From Dolomedes plantarius (lineage: Eukaryota; Arthropoda; Arachnida; Araneae; Dolomedidae), in NCBI GenBank assembly GCA_907164885.2, contig OU015490.1, forward strand, positions 203,246,161-203,310,160: DNA of 64,000 bases, given 5' to 3'. Both the position numbers and the translations under genes were made by a program. The notes beneath the pieces are model-generated. The model did not search any database. It saw only the letters and a list, made by a program, of their open reading frames with translations, and had not been told where the DNA came from. Positions within the stretch are counted from its first letter, which is position 1. Each line of letters opens with the position of its first letter. Below, in pieces: positions 23,453-34,958 of this stretch.

Positions 23453-24629
23453 CTAGCTGTTTACCACCCGTTGCCCAGGTATTTATTAATCTCAATTTTT
23501 TACTACACAGGAAAAGGAAGGAATTCCTCTATAGTATAAAATCTAAGTAATTTTATCTACAGGTATTTAAAAGTATATGAACAGTATACAAATGATAAAA
23601 TACTCATTACAAACTCACTCTATTATTAACTCAAAACTTGATTGTAAACACATTTTTAGTTTTCTATATTCATCCCAGTGACTCCGAAAACTATGGATTC
23701 GACAGTACTCTCGGACATTTTGGACATTTTATTTTTCACCCCTTCTTCCCCCTCCCTTCTATGCTAATGGGGGCAAAACTTTCACAAAAATGGCATCGGT
23801 TGTGTTTACCATTCATCTCAGCGACCCCGAAAAACTATGGATTCGACACTATTCTCGGTCATTTTGGACATTTAATTTTTCCCTTTTTTTCCCTCCCCCC
23901 CCCCCCCCATTGCTGATGGGAAGTTTAACTTGCACTTAAACGGCATCGGAAGTGTCACTATTCGTCTCAGCTACCCCTAAAACTATGGATTCGACACTAC
24001 ACTCGTCATTTTGGAGATTTTATTTCCCCCCTCTTCTTCCCCCCTCGCCTCTTCCCAATGCTGTTGGGGCCTGAACTTGCACTTAACGGCATCGGGAGTG
24101 TCACTGGTCATCTCAGTGACCCCGAAAACTATGGATTCGACACTACTCTCGGTCATTTTGGACATTTTATATTCACCTCTTCTCCCCCCCCCCCCCTCGC
24201 CTCCCCCAATGCTGTTGGGGGCTGAACTTGCACTTAACGGCATCGGGAGTGTCACTGGTCATCTCAGTGACCCCGAAAACTATGGATTCGACACTACTCT
24301 CGGTCATTTTGGACATTTTATATTCACCTCTTCTTCCCCCCCCCCTCGCCTCCCCCAATGCTGTTGGGGGCTGAACTTGCACTTAAACGGCATCGGGAGT
24401 GTCACTATGAATTTCAGCGACCCCTAAAACTATGGATTCGACACTAATATCAGTCGTTTTCGAGTATTTTTACCCCCCTAAGGGTGTTAGGGGTGTCTTC
24501 CCCCCCCCCCCCACAGTGTTTCCCGCGGGAGTGAGAACAACATCTGTACAAAATTTCATCTCAATGGGATAGACCATTCGGGAACGCATAAATGATACAC
24601 ACACAAGCATTCTCTTTTATATATATAGA
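23453..24629 (-). mobile_element. Helitron with internal minisatellite, next to VPS51
   Basis: The minus strand begins TCTATATATATAAAAGAG at 24629 after an A, closely matching the 5' end of the Helitron at 10373-11747. The likely 3' end is CTAG at 23453-23456, preceded by an imperfect hairpin near ACCTGGGCAACGGGTGGT. The base after CTAG is A rather than the usual T, so this end is less certain. The interior is a six-unit tandem array. There is no coding capacity. Confidence 0.75.
23640..24480. repeat. Minisatellite, ~147-bp unit, about six units
   Basis: The landmark ACTATGGATTCGAC recurs at about 23690, 23837, 23983, 24129, 24277 and 24429. Each unit also has TTTTGGACATTTTAT, a long C-rich run and GCATCGG. 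The units at 24061-24400 are nearly identical, which implies recent amplification. Frames on both strands only translate the array. Confidence 0.92.
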
Positions 24630-24804
24630 TTTAATTTTTGCTATTTGTTTTTTTCTTTTAAATGTTGGATAATATAGGGTGAAGAGCTCTATTGTTTTAA
24701 ATGTAAATACAAAGAGAATATAAATATATAAAGAGAAAATAAGCATAAATATATGTGAAATCATTTTTAGTTTTTTTTCCCAGCAATCTCCAACACTAAA
24801 ATCT
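24630..24804 (-). other. VPS51 3' flank / probable 3' UTR
   Basis: AT-rich sequence between the VPS51 stop and the Helitron. On the minus strand a variant polyadenylation signal ATTAAA lies at about 24630-24635, right at the Helitron border. No canonical AATAAA was seen in this interval. Confidence 0.4.
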
Positions 24805-26990
24805 TCAAATGGATTGACTGCATATAACTGACACAACTTGGTTGTTCATAAACTCAGCCTTTAAACTTCTAATATAAGCACTGGCTATTATTTCATCGAA
24901 AAGAGACTGAATGTTGTACTTAAAATCTAACAGTCTGGAAATATGCGACTGCAAATAGTATATATCAACTTGAATCTGTTGCAAGCCGAAACGACTGAAA
25001 GTATTCAACCTAATGTATTCAATGAATGATTTTAAAATCTTTTTTAGGATACATTTTATAATTGAATAAGAATTTGGTTCTACTTTGTTGGTGATTTTGG
25101 AACATTCGTTAAAAATTTTGCTTAAAAGTACCCTCTCTTCAATATTAGGACGTTCTGGTAGTCTGTCATTGGAATCGCGTCTAAATAATACTGAGTTTCC
25201 AATATCTTTGTTTCTAACTGTAGAAGGGCTTCCGTAGGTGCTAAATAATTTCTCTGTTTCGGTTTTTATTTCATGGATATCATTTAAAAGTATCTTTATT
25301 ACAGACCGGGGTCGGGTTGGCTCTTTTGCCTCCATCCAGTTTTTATTTTCCATGCTTTTTTGTATCATGCATGTTATAGTTTGACTAGAAATGTAGACGT
25401 AACGTTCAATAACTTTCTGAGCAGAATTCAAAAAACCAGTTGAAATAACTGCATCTGAAGACAAACATAAATTTTCACTTGTAGAGCATAAACAGTTATC
25501 TATCTTCTGCAGAAACGGGGACACAACATTCTTTTGCAAATCTAGAAGGTATTTTGCTAGAATTAAGCTTGCCAATGCCTTAACAGGCTGCTTCGGGTGT
25601 TTTCTTGTCACCGTAAGCCAAATTTGTTCCTGTATGTGTTGAAAAAATGCTACAAAAATACCTTCACGAACGAGAATTTTGGAAAACACTTTTCGAAAGG
25701 TCACTTCTCTGCAACACCTGAATTCTGGGCGGATGTAGCAAGTGACAAATCTTAGAACTTCAGTTAGTTTATGCTCGGTCCATTCTTCTAAAGATGCCAA
25801 CAATTTACTATAATTTGCACAGGATGATAATTCCTTCTCTAAACTTATCAAAATGTTGTTAAAATCCTGTTTAATACTTTCAAGATGAAATTCACAGCGA
25901 GCCATGCAAATTTTAAGTGTGATATTCATTCCTTTTTCAAACATACTGAGCTGAGGAGTAAGAATTCCCGAAGAATGACATTGTCTGATAAACTTATCAA
26001 GGACTAGTGATAAAAAATCATCATCTATATTTTTAAATTGTTCTTTCACGTGCCATTCTAGCTTAATAGATAAGCGATCAATATTTGCAGTGAAAAATTC
26101 ATCCAAAAGTTCATTTATACATTCTTTGATGTTTTTATCATCTGTGGAAAAGAAAACGTGCTTTATAACATTTATAACTTTTTCAATTTTTTCTACAAAA
26201 TTACAACACAGGCCGATGTAATTAATCATTAGGTTCATTAATGAATCTTGTTCCATGTTTTCTTTGTAATCTTTCTCCCAAGTGTCTTCAATCGAAGACA
26301 AATGAGAAATCAAACATTTATCGCTACAAGACAAAAAGTGTTTCGCAACCATTGAAGGTGTTTCGCCCAAGGCTAAAATTAGGTTTAAAGTTTCGGACAG
26401 TTCTTCTTTTCCGTATATATCACAATTAAGCTTATTTAGCAGTCCAGATTTTATTACTACAACAATTTCTGCACAATCTTTAGCAATGCCACCCAGAGAT
26501 GCCAATTGTTTATATTTATTCAACAAGTTTTCTGCTTTTAAATAATATCTTGCGGCTGCACTAAACGCACCCGAGTCTATGTGAACTCTCAAAGTCGGAA
26601 TAAGGTCTGTCAATAAAACTAGCTTTTTCATAGTGTCTTGGCATTTCAATAGTTGGGATACTTTCGTCTCAGTTGGGCGCAAATTCGCCAAAATGCCGGA
26701 ACTCGTTTTTTCTATAATGTTCATCTTAGAATGCAAATGATCTATTTCGTCCTCCATTTTCTGGAAGTTTGTTTTCATAGTTGAGACAACGGAAACAGCG
26801 TCGATGAATTTTGTGTAATTGTCGTATAACATATTCTGTAAGTCACTCTGGAGCTTACTTATTTCTTCGTCTATGTAATGTCTCCGCGACATCATGTTGG
26901 ACAAGTTGCAATATTTAGCATACCGTACCATACACAAATCTGGATTAAACTCCTCCCGATCCATATCGAAAGGATCAAAAATATCCGAAT
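24805..26990 (-). CDS. VPS51: VPS51, GARP/EARP complex subunit, main (3'-terminal) exon
   Basis: One uninterrupted frame of about 727 codons encodes nearly all of a VPS51/fat-free homologue (human protein about 780 residues). The family holds together the GARP and EARP tethering complexes, which capture endosome-derived vesicles at the trans-Golgi network and recycling endosomes. The N-terminal Vps51 domain comes first: DPFDMDREEFNPDLC, then a coiled-coil segment with LQNMLYDNYTKFIDAVSVVS and MKTNFQKMEDEIDHLHSKM. A long helical-rod region follows and ends SVICSQSI. The exon starts at 26990, after a good acceptor (TTTCGTTTCAG at 26991-27001), with a phase-1 junction. The apparent methionine at 27087 lies in the intron, so the true start is on an upstream exon I did not find. 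A compact rodlike gene in one large exon is unusual but shows no stops or frameshifts, so it looks functional. Confidence 0.93.
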
Positions 26991-27001
26991 CTGAAACGAA
27001 A
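26991..27001 (-). other. Splice acceptor of VPS51 main exon
   Basis: Minus-strand TTTCGTTTCAG, a pyrimidine-rich stretch ending in AG. Homology to VPS51 begins immediately after it and stops immediately before it. Confidence 0.85.
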
Positions 27002-27515
27002 ACAATTAAAATAAGCCAGTGATTTTGAGGTGCTGGAATAAATAACCTCAAATATGCATTCCGACATTTAAGAAACAAATTATCCAAAAATAGAATTACT
27101 TTTATTCCCCGAGGAACAAAATTGTCAAGTAAAATAACACTGATTTCTGGTCCCCTATCTGAATAAAAACCAAATATTCAAATTTTATTATATATAGCAT
27201 GTCATTTTAATTCTGTTTAACTATGAACATATTTTTAATATGATTTAATACTAAAACAATTGAAGAGATTTTAGGATTTCAAATCGACTGGTAAAATTTT
27301 TTATTTCAAATACACCTTCGATTATACCATTTTAAAAAGTTCTAAAACTAGGTCTCGATCACGTAACAAAGGCATTTAAAGTCAAGTGTAAAGTTTCATA
27401 AATACATCTCTTTTAAAATTGAATTTTTCAAATCATTTTAGTTCAATTTATTAGAACAATATTTTTTTAGCTATGATTTGTATACGACAACCAATCGTAT
27501 AAAGTTGCATAAATA
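27002..27515 (-). other. Probable VPS51 intron sequence
   Basis: AT-rich sequence upstream of the acceptor with no coding similarity. The intron probably continues beyond the element at 27518-28077. Confidence 0.5.
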
Positions 27516-27517
27516 TA

Positions 27518-28077
27518 CAGGGTGTTTCAAAAAGAATCACCCAATTTGAAATAAGTATATTTTGAAAAATATTGAACATAGAAACTTAAAATTAATTTTA
27601 TATTTCATGGCTAATCATAAAGTTTTTTTACAAACCCAATTAAAGGTGCTCAATTTGCCCACCTTTGGATGCACGACATATGTCTATACGGTAGGCAAAT
27701 TCGTCCCAAACTTTTACGATCTTGTCTGCATACACTGCTTCCACGGCTGTTATGCGTACACAGACAACCCGTGTCTTGGTATTGTTTATACCATCGCCTA
27801 ATGCTCTGAGAGGTAGTAACTTCAATCTACCAAGGGTTTGTTGACGAAAATCACGCTGAACAGTTGTTACGGACGGCGTACACAAAATGATTTCTGTTAT
27901 GCAGTCGCCATCTTCACAAACACTGAAGTGACGGGCGAAGGAAGAGCGTTAGCGCTACTTGTTCGCAACTGCGTGAAACTCGAGATTTCCCTCTTTCTAC
28001 CTATACATTATTCGATCAAAGCGGATTAAAAGATGAATAGTTATGATTTTTAAAATCAAATTTTTTTAAACACCCTG
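27518..28077 (-). mobile_element. Internally deleted mariner-like element
   Basis: CAGGGTGTTT at the left and the inverse AAACACCCTG at the right, with TA on each side (27516-27517 and 28078-28079). It is 560 bases long and encodes only the ends of a transposase on the minus strand. It probably lies in a VPS51 intron if the gene's first exon is further to the right. Confidence 0.85.
27640..27925 (-). pseudogene. Mariner-like transposase, two ends only
   Basis: Minus-strand remnants: an N-terminal helix-turn-helix start (KSFCVLR, then TVQRDFRQQ in a shifted frame) and, directly after, the C-terminal tail (FAYRIDICRASKGGQIEHL with a stop). The catalytic middle is missing and frames are broken. 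These ends match the IS630/mariner group common in arachnids, as I remember it. Confidence 0.7.
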
Positions 28078-28122
28078 TATATCAGTTACCGGATATTTAA
28101 GCTCGACTTAAGAAATTTCAAT

Positions 28123-28552
28123 GATTTTTACCATGTCATTATTAACTTTCTTTCTTGTTTGTTTGTGTGTGTGTTTGTCCCTTACAAATCTTGCAATCGA
28201 TTTTTAACTAACTTCCCGACTAGCTAGACATTTGAAACTTTTAGAATACCTCAGAACACGATGACAATTCCTTTTTTAAATTCTTTTAGCCTTTTTTAAG
28301 CAGATTTGAATACATTTTCAGTTAATTTTGTTTTGTAGACTAGTGGAGCCATCTATCGGCCGGGACAGGAACGAAAAGTTAAACGTAAGTTAGCTTCCAA
28401 TTAACTTCATTTTCTTTCAAGTTGATGGGATAATTTATCAAAAAAATTTTTAAAAAGTATTTATTAATATATAGAATTGTAAAGTTTGTATGATTCAACA
28501 GAAAATTTAAAAACATGGTATATAAAAAGTTCTTTTTATCTTGTAATTATTA
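28123..28552 (+). repeat. Interspersed repeat family A, copy 2
   Basis: Full-length match to 3727-4163, with the CCCGACTAGCTAG, GCCATCTATCGGCCG and TTGATGGGATAAT landmarks in order. Confidence 0.85.
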
Positions 28553-28988
28553 AAATTTTTGTTATACAATATCTTCAAATCTGTTCGTCCGATAACATTA
28601 AACATTTTCTTTTCAGACAAACATTACAATGGACTATTATTCAAATTTATTTTCAAGAAAATTTATCATAGACGAATAAATTGAAAAGAGCATGTTCAAT
28701 ACCTTTCTCCATGCCATTCATTTCATCTTATCATACCAAAATACAATCATGTTATTGACTGAGACTGAAATCTATTCTCCCAACAAAAACTGATCAACCT
28801 TATTAAGAACTACTTACTTTAGAACCGTATCCCGTTCATATAACGGCGAATCTTGCTTGAAAGATATTTCGTACCCTAATAGTTTATATGACAAATTTTA
28901 AATTTCGGAGAATGCATTTCGAATACTGAAGTACTTGATAAACGCATTGTCATTGTGTTATACGGTATGTCTAACAGCCTGTTTGCAC
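28553..28988. other. Intergenic, no gene seen
   Basis: Nothing recognised between repeat family A and the MITE at 28993. Confidence 0.5.
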
Positions 28989-28992
28989 TGAA

Positions 28993-29745
28993 GGGGTCAT
29001 ACGACTGTTAAAAGTCGAGAAAAAGTATAAAAATTGTGTCACTTTCGACATTCTATATCTTGAAAAGTAGAAGATTTAAAATCATAATTTTTTGTGTTAA
29101 TAGAACAATGTTTGATTTATGAATATATACCTATTTCTTGTTTGATAGTTAAAAATAATTTGTGTTAGATAGTCATAAATAATAATCAGTTTGCTTTGGA
29201 TAAAAGTGATATAAAAGCTAACGCACATAAATACTCCAGAAAAATTTGAGTTTAAAACAAAATTTCTGCTTTTAACACATACTGCAGAAACTAAAGTTTA
29301 ATTTGAACCTAAATTTGTATATATTTAAGGTATATTTTTATTTTTACTACGAAACTGAAAATAATGCGCTTTTTTTCTTAGTAAATTAAATTTTTTGTAT
29401 GCATGAAAAATGTATTCTCTAGAGATCTGTAAACAAATTTAGGTTCAGTTTCAAGCAAATGATAATATGTACCATCTGTGAAAATTTCATGCAAAAATAT
29501 GAAATAGTTCTAGAGATAACAAGTGCATTATGTGAAAAAAATACATTTTGAGATAAATCCCTTTGAAGTATTGCCCTTTAAATTCGTTTACAGTAAACAT
29601 CTGACACGTTTTTATTCATAACTTCCGTAATTATGGGAATTTTTGAAGCGGATTGTCTTAAAATGCTCATAAAAGGTTAGTCTTTCATGTGTATTTTCTT
29701 CAAAAAATCGATTTTTTTTCGACGGTTTAACAATCGTATGACCCC
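28993..29745. mobile_element. MITE with GGGGTCATACGA termini
   Basis: GGGGTCATACGA at the left and its inverse at the right, with imperfect pairing reaching about 33 bases. TGAA lies on both sides (28989-28992 and 29746-29749), suggesting a 4-bp duplication. The 753 bases are non-coding and AT-rich. I cannot assign the superfamily. Confidence 0.8.
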
Positions 29746-29872
29746 TGAATACGGAGCTTTATGTAGCGTCAGCGTGAAGAGTTTTAACCAGTCACAGTTA
29801 ATAATTCACTGACAACGTGATAGGTCAAACCAGTCACAAGTTATGTCAACAATCTTGGAGCTCACTGAGAAA

Positions 29873-30165
29873 GGGCTTGTTCACATAGAATCCGTCAGCG
29901 TCAGCGTAAAATTTTTAACCAATCATATACAAATCGTTGACCCATTTAACCAATTAGCGCCAACAGAATTTTTAACGCTGACGCTGACGGATTCTATGGG
30001 AACCCTATGGGAGGCCCTAAGGACATGTTCCCATAGAATCCGTCAGCGTCGGAGATAAAAATTTTAACTAATCATACACCAATCATTGACCCGTTTAACC
30101 AATCAGCGCCAACGAAATCTTTAACGCTGACGCTGACGGATTCTTTGTGAACACGCCGTATCGCA
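29873..30165. mobile_element. Tandem pair of short MITEs (family C)
   Basis: Two units of about 135 bases each start near GTTCACATAGAATCCGTCAG and end with the inverse CTGACGGATTCT. Between the TIRs both contain TTAACCAATCA and GACCCATTTAACCAAT-like words. Related single copies are at 51756-51924 and 62236-62404. Non-coding. Confidence 0.8.
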
Positions 30166-31060
30166 ACGCAACGCTCCGAATGCATGTGAACAAGACCTCT
30201 TGCTTTGAGCCCGGGCTCTGTTTATTTGAGACTGCACAGGTTCTTTTACTTTATGCGCGTAGTTGAATGCTTGCGAAACTCTCACTGAGATCTATGTAAT
30301 TTCTTTCTTTTTAGATCAATGAAGCAGAATATACATATAAAAAAAATCAATAAAGAACATTGTTTTGTACACCGAGAAGAATTACAAACCGACGATGCAT
30401 AGAAAAATGCTTTTTTTTTTTTGGCAAGCTGTACCGATTTTGCTTACAGATTATGCATTTAGTAGGTCTTGCATAGGAACATAAGAGCAGCTGTTATCCC
30501 ATATAACAGAACACAACGTTGTATCTTTTAATATGAAGTCCGATAATTATCCATAAATTTTACAGTTGAAATTTTTAGTAAATAATTATGCAATATAAGT
30601 GAGTTATAAATATATAATGGTGATGATATTAATTACAAATTTTGTCAAACTGGCAGTATCACATGACCTTTATAGGGCTTATTTAAACGACAGCTTTCAT
30701 CGCGCTTTCGAAGTATTTATAAACATATGTTTGAAGATTACCGATGAATAATCATTTTGTTAAAGCTAAGACACAAATAAATTTTGATGACATTTTGGAA
30801 GAATATTTTCTAGTGATAAGATATGACAGAAGAATCGTTACAAAATTCAGTAATATACTAACATTTCGGCTCTATTTCATTTTATTGAACATGTCCGATA
30901 TCATTTCAGTAATAGCTTTTCTGATGAGGAATTAAACAATTAAAAAATATTTTACATTTAAATTATCATAAATGAAAACAATAATGAAGACTTTTGGAAA
31001 CTTAATGTGATACGCCTAGCCAAAAGTACTCCCGATATATTACAAACATCTGACATAGAG
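30166..31060. other. Intergenic, no gene seen
   Basis: A T run at about 30411-30421 and AT-rich sequence. The frame at 30744-30935 has no recognisable domain. Confidence 0.5.
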
Positions 31061-31436
<376 letters not shown>

Positions 31437-31915
31437 AAAAGTGTGGACCATCTCAAAATGGGTGGCCATAATTAAACTGACAGTGCTCACAGTGTTCTGT
31501 AGCGCGATCTATTTGCGAGAATGACGCCACATTTTGTAGGAAGATTAAACAAGACGGGGGACGAAGGATTCCGCGAAAAAATAAATTAGTTCCAAAAGTC
31601 ACCGCTAGGGGAATATTTGGCGCTGTGTAATAGAAAATAGAGTGTTAACAAATGCAAATTAATGCGGAATAAAATTACCTTTTATTATGCACATTTTCTT
31701 ATTAAGTTCAAGTGCAATATGGCAACACTTTTAAAAAAGCGTAAAATCTACATAAACACCGATAAAGTCTCGTGATCTGCAATATCACGTACGCTGAGCA
31801 GAAGAAGTTCTTTATTCAAATTTTACGTTACATCCATTGGCACAGTGCCAGCTTCTTGGGTTTTAAAAGGCAGTGTGTTACGTTTCGAATCAATCGGATT
31901 GAAAGTTTATGTGCA

Positions 31916-33435
31916 ATGTCTCCTTCTTTATTCGAGCGTGCGTTACTGGTCAAATTCTTTTACCTCAACCAGTGCAACGCGTCAGCTGCTCTTCGTGCTT
32001 TTAGAACGCACAAAAAATGCGTAAAGGTAACGGTCCTGTGTCAGTTAATGGGCTAAAAGCAATGGTTGCGACGTTTGAGAAAACAGGTTCTCTGAAGGTT
32101 CAGTCAGGTAGAGGACGAAAACCTGCACCACAGGATACAATCGAAGCAGTTGCCACGGCGATTGTCGACAGAGGACCAGACAATATTGCTGCCACCTCTA
32201 GCGCTCGTGGATTAGCTCGGAATATGGATATGCCTTACAGTACGGTACAGAAAATCTTGTAAGGTATACACAAGATTCGATTCACAAGAATCGAACTTTT
32301 GAGTGAATTAAAGAAGCTGCTTTAGATATGCTAATTTCGGCATACGCGCTTAGTATAAATACCACGCAGCGTCATTAATGAAGGGGGAGGTTGTTAAGGT
32401 TGAAAAGGTGTTATCCTGCGCTAGTGCTTAGCGGGCCAGAAGTTTACGTGGCAGTACTGCTGGTCTGACTTACTGTTCGTGAGTATAAAAATATATTGTT
32501 CTTGAAAGCTGTGTTTATACATTCCGTACAAGTAGTACGCATGCTTATTGCTGTAAAAGCCAATTATATGTGCAACGAATTCAATAAACATTGTTTCATG
32601 TATAAACTGTGTTTGCTTCACATTCAAATAGAGTGCCACTTCAAATTATATACACCCAAGTCTGGGTAGAAGTGAGCAAAGAAACTCTATAATCTTACGA
32701 AAGATTATCAACTTCTATCCGTACAAGATCAGCCGTGTACAGGAGTTACTGTACCCCGACTATGATAAGCGATTGACTTTTGCTCTCACCTTTCTTGCCA
32801 GAATGGAGGTGGATGATGCTTGGCCGTGGAAAATCTTATGGGGAGACGAGGCCCACTTTTACCTGCATGGAACTGTGAATACCCAGAACTGCCGAATTTG
32901 GGATGACAAATCACCACATGCAGTCACAGAAATTCCCTTACATTCACCAAAGGTAACTGTTTGGTGTGGGTTCACAGCGGAATTTATCATAGGCCCATTC
33001 TTCTATGAGAACATTACCCCGACAGGACCGGAAACCTGTTCTGTTACCGGAGAGAAATATCGCCACATGTTGAACAGCTTTGTCATTCCGGCACTTCAGC
33101 AAAGACAATACCTGAGGGAAATCATTTTCATGCAAGATGGAGCCCCTCCACACGTTGCTGTACGGGAGCAACAGCTGCTACGACAGAAATTCACAACAGA
33201 AAGAGTCATTAGCCCCTACTTTCCAACTGCATGGCCACCTCGGTCGCCTGATCTTACCCCATGCGACTTCTGGCTATGGGGTTACCTTAAGTCCAATGTC
33301 TATCAAGGAGTGGTCCAGGACCTGGCTACGTTGAAGGATAACATATCACGGACTGTACGGGAGATTCCTGCAGACATGTTACTTTCTGCTGTTGTGCATA
33401 CTGTGCACAGAATGCAATATGTGGTCCACAACTAA
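31916..33435 (+). pseudogene. Mariner-like transposase, one frameshift and one insertion
   Basis: It starts MSPSLFERALLVKFF, a DUF4817-like N-terminal helix-turn-helix domain. One frameshift lies in an A6 run at about 32009-32014, after which the frame continues KGNGPVSVNGLKAMV. A second HTH-like part ends STVQKIL. After the insert at 32258-32690 the frame resumes with FYPYKISRVQELL and runs to the stop at 33433-33435. The catalytic core shows three acidic residues: D in WGDEAHF, D in FMQDGAPPH, and D in SPDLTPCDFWLWG. The final acidic residue is aspartate, unlike the glutamate of Tc1. Apart from the two lesions the gene reads through, so the copy is young. Confidence 0.88.
32258..32690. mobile_element. 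Insert in transposase, probable solo LTR
   Basis: AATCT occurs immediately before (32253-32257) and after (32691-32695) the 433-base insert, a 5-bp target duplication of the size LTR elements make. It starts TGTAAGG, has a TATA-like word (GTATAAAAATATAT at about 32481) and a polyadenylation-like AATAAA (about 32583). It does not end in CA, so the solo-LTR reading is probable, not certain. Removing it and one AATCT puts the flanking coding halves in one frame. Confidence 0.75.
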
Positions 33436-33689
33436 GGCAGCCACATTGAACCTCATTTGAATGCAAAATAAAAGGTAATTTCCGTATTGATTTGCATTTG
33501 TTAACACTCTATTTTCTATTACACGGCGCCAAATATTCCCCTAGCGGTGACTTTTGGAACTAATTTATTTTTTCGCGGAATCCTTCGTCCCCCGTCTTGT
33601 TCAATCTTCCTACAAAATGTGGCGTCATTCTCGCAAATAGATCGCGCTACAGAACACTGTGAGCACTGTCAGTTTAAATATGGCCACCC

Positions 33690-34646
33690 GGTAGCATATT
33701 ACCATTCCTTACATGAATTCACGCCATTACATCGTTTGGCGGCTGCTGATTGGTCAATTGAGTTTACATCGGTATTTGGGTATTTGGTGCGCTGATGCTT
33801 ATGAAAGCATGTCTGTTTTTCAAGAATCAAAACTTCCATCGCTATTTTTGAACGAAATAGAATCTATTTTAAATAATAGTATCGTAGTACGCAGTAACGT
33901 TCAAAATTACATATTTGTGCATTATAAAATTTATTCATTTGTACAATAAAGTCACTTTATTTTCAATCTATTTTTGGTAATTTTTAGAAGAGTATTTATA
34001 ATTTTTATTTTTTAAGAGTAAGGTTAAAAACTAAAGTGTGCAAAACAGCAAAAAATATATAATTTGCATCTTCAATTAAGATTTTAATTAAAAAAAATAT
34101 TTTTTTTAAATTCAACGTTTAAATTTAAAAAAAAAGAAAATATCTTTCCTTTTTTTATTTCAACATTTAAGAAAAAATTCAATTTTGAGTAATATTTACT
34201 CTATTTTATTCTACTCCTAAAATTTTACAGTGAAATTACTACTAAAATTGGTAATTTCTTAAAATTTTCCATGCACAAAAAAGAAATATGAAGGCATTTA
34301 TGGCGAAAATTTCTTTTACAAATAGTTTGTCGTTTTAAATTACTTTTACATTAATAGGTGGCGCCACTTAAAAAAATTCATGCTCCTTGTAAAATATGGC
34401 GTAAATAAAATATAAAAATGAAAGCAACTGAAATAGATTTTATCTCATTTAAAATACTCTTAGGATCAAATATTATGCAATTATCGAAATGAAAGCAACT
34501 AAGACATATATTTTAGCATTTATCTCATTTAAACTGAGCTTAGGATCAAATATTATGGCAATTATCGATGCAAACTCAATTGACCAATCAGCAGCCGCCA
34601 AACGATGTAATGGAGTGAATTCATGTAAGGAATGGTAATATGCCAC
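33690..34646. mobile_element. MITE with ~80-bp TIR
   Basis: The left end (GCATATTACCATTCCTTACA, CATCGTTTGGCGGCTGCTGA and CAATTGAGTTT in order) is inverted at 34574-34646 with few changes. The interior is non-coding and AT-rich and carries a 70-bp tandem duplication near the right end (about 34419-34560). The left terminus directly abuts the mariner-like element, whose own tip GGGTGGCC resembles this element's GGGTGGCATA tip. Confidence 0.75.
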
Positions 34647-34650
34647 CCGG

Positions 34651-34706
34651 TATATGTGTGTATGTATGTATGCATATATATCTATGTATATATGTGTATG
34701 TATGTA

Positions 34707-34767
<61 letters not shown>

Positions 34768-34770
34768 ATA

Positions 34771-34827
<57 letters not shown>
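34651..34827. repeat. TA/TATG microsatellite
   Basis: Imperfect TATG and TA repeats, ending where an LTR-like sequence starts at 34828. Confidence 0.95.
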
Positions 34828-34830
<3 letters not shown>

Positions 34831-34958
34831 GAGGAATTAAAATAATTCGCACAATTAAAATATCCGCTGCACACATTGAATCTGTCGCAACTGGCCGACA
34901 AGCCCCCATTATACGTATAGCAGTGAGGGTGACCTGGAACGGGAAGGAACACAAAGCT
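34828..34958 (+). mobile_element. LTR 5' fragment
   Basis: 131 bases closely matching the start of the LTR at 35594 (TGTGA, TAAAATAATTCGCACAATT, CCGCTGCACAC). Similarity ends abruptly at 34958. Confidence 0.8.

Larger units (their letters stand above)
31460..33689 (+). mobile_element. Nearly intact mariner-like transposon
   Basis: TIRs of about 230 bases (31460-31690 and 33462-33689) start GGGTGGCCAT and match with few differences. A transposase gene lies between them on the plus strand. A 433-base insert interrupts it. A clear TA duplication was not seen; the right end touches another element beginning at 33690. Confidence 0.9.

Noticed and set aside
23640..24550. A CRISPR-like array
   Set aside because: Units of about 147 bases repeat as a whole with no distinct spacers; this is a minisatellite in a eukaryotic Helitron.
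27002..27087. Start of VPS51 at the methionine at 27087
   Set aside because: Homology begins only after the acceptor at 26991; the upstream codons look like intron readthrough.
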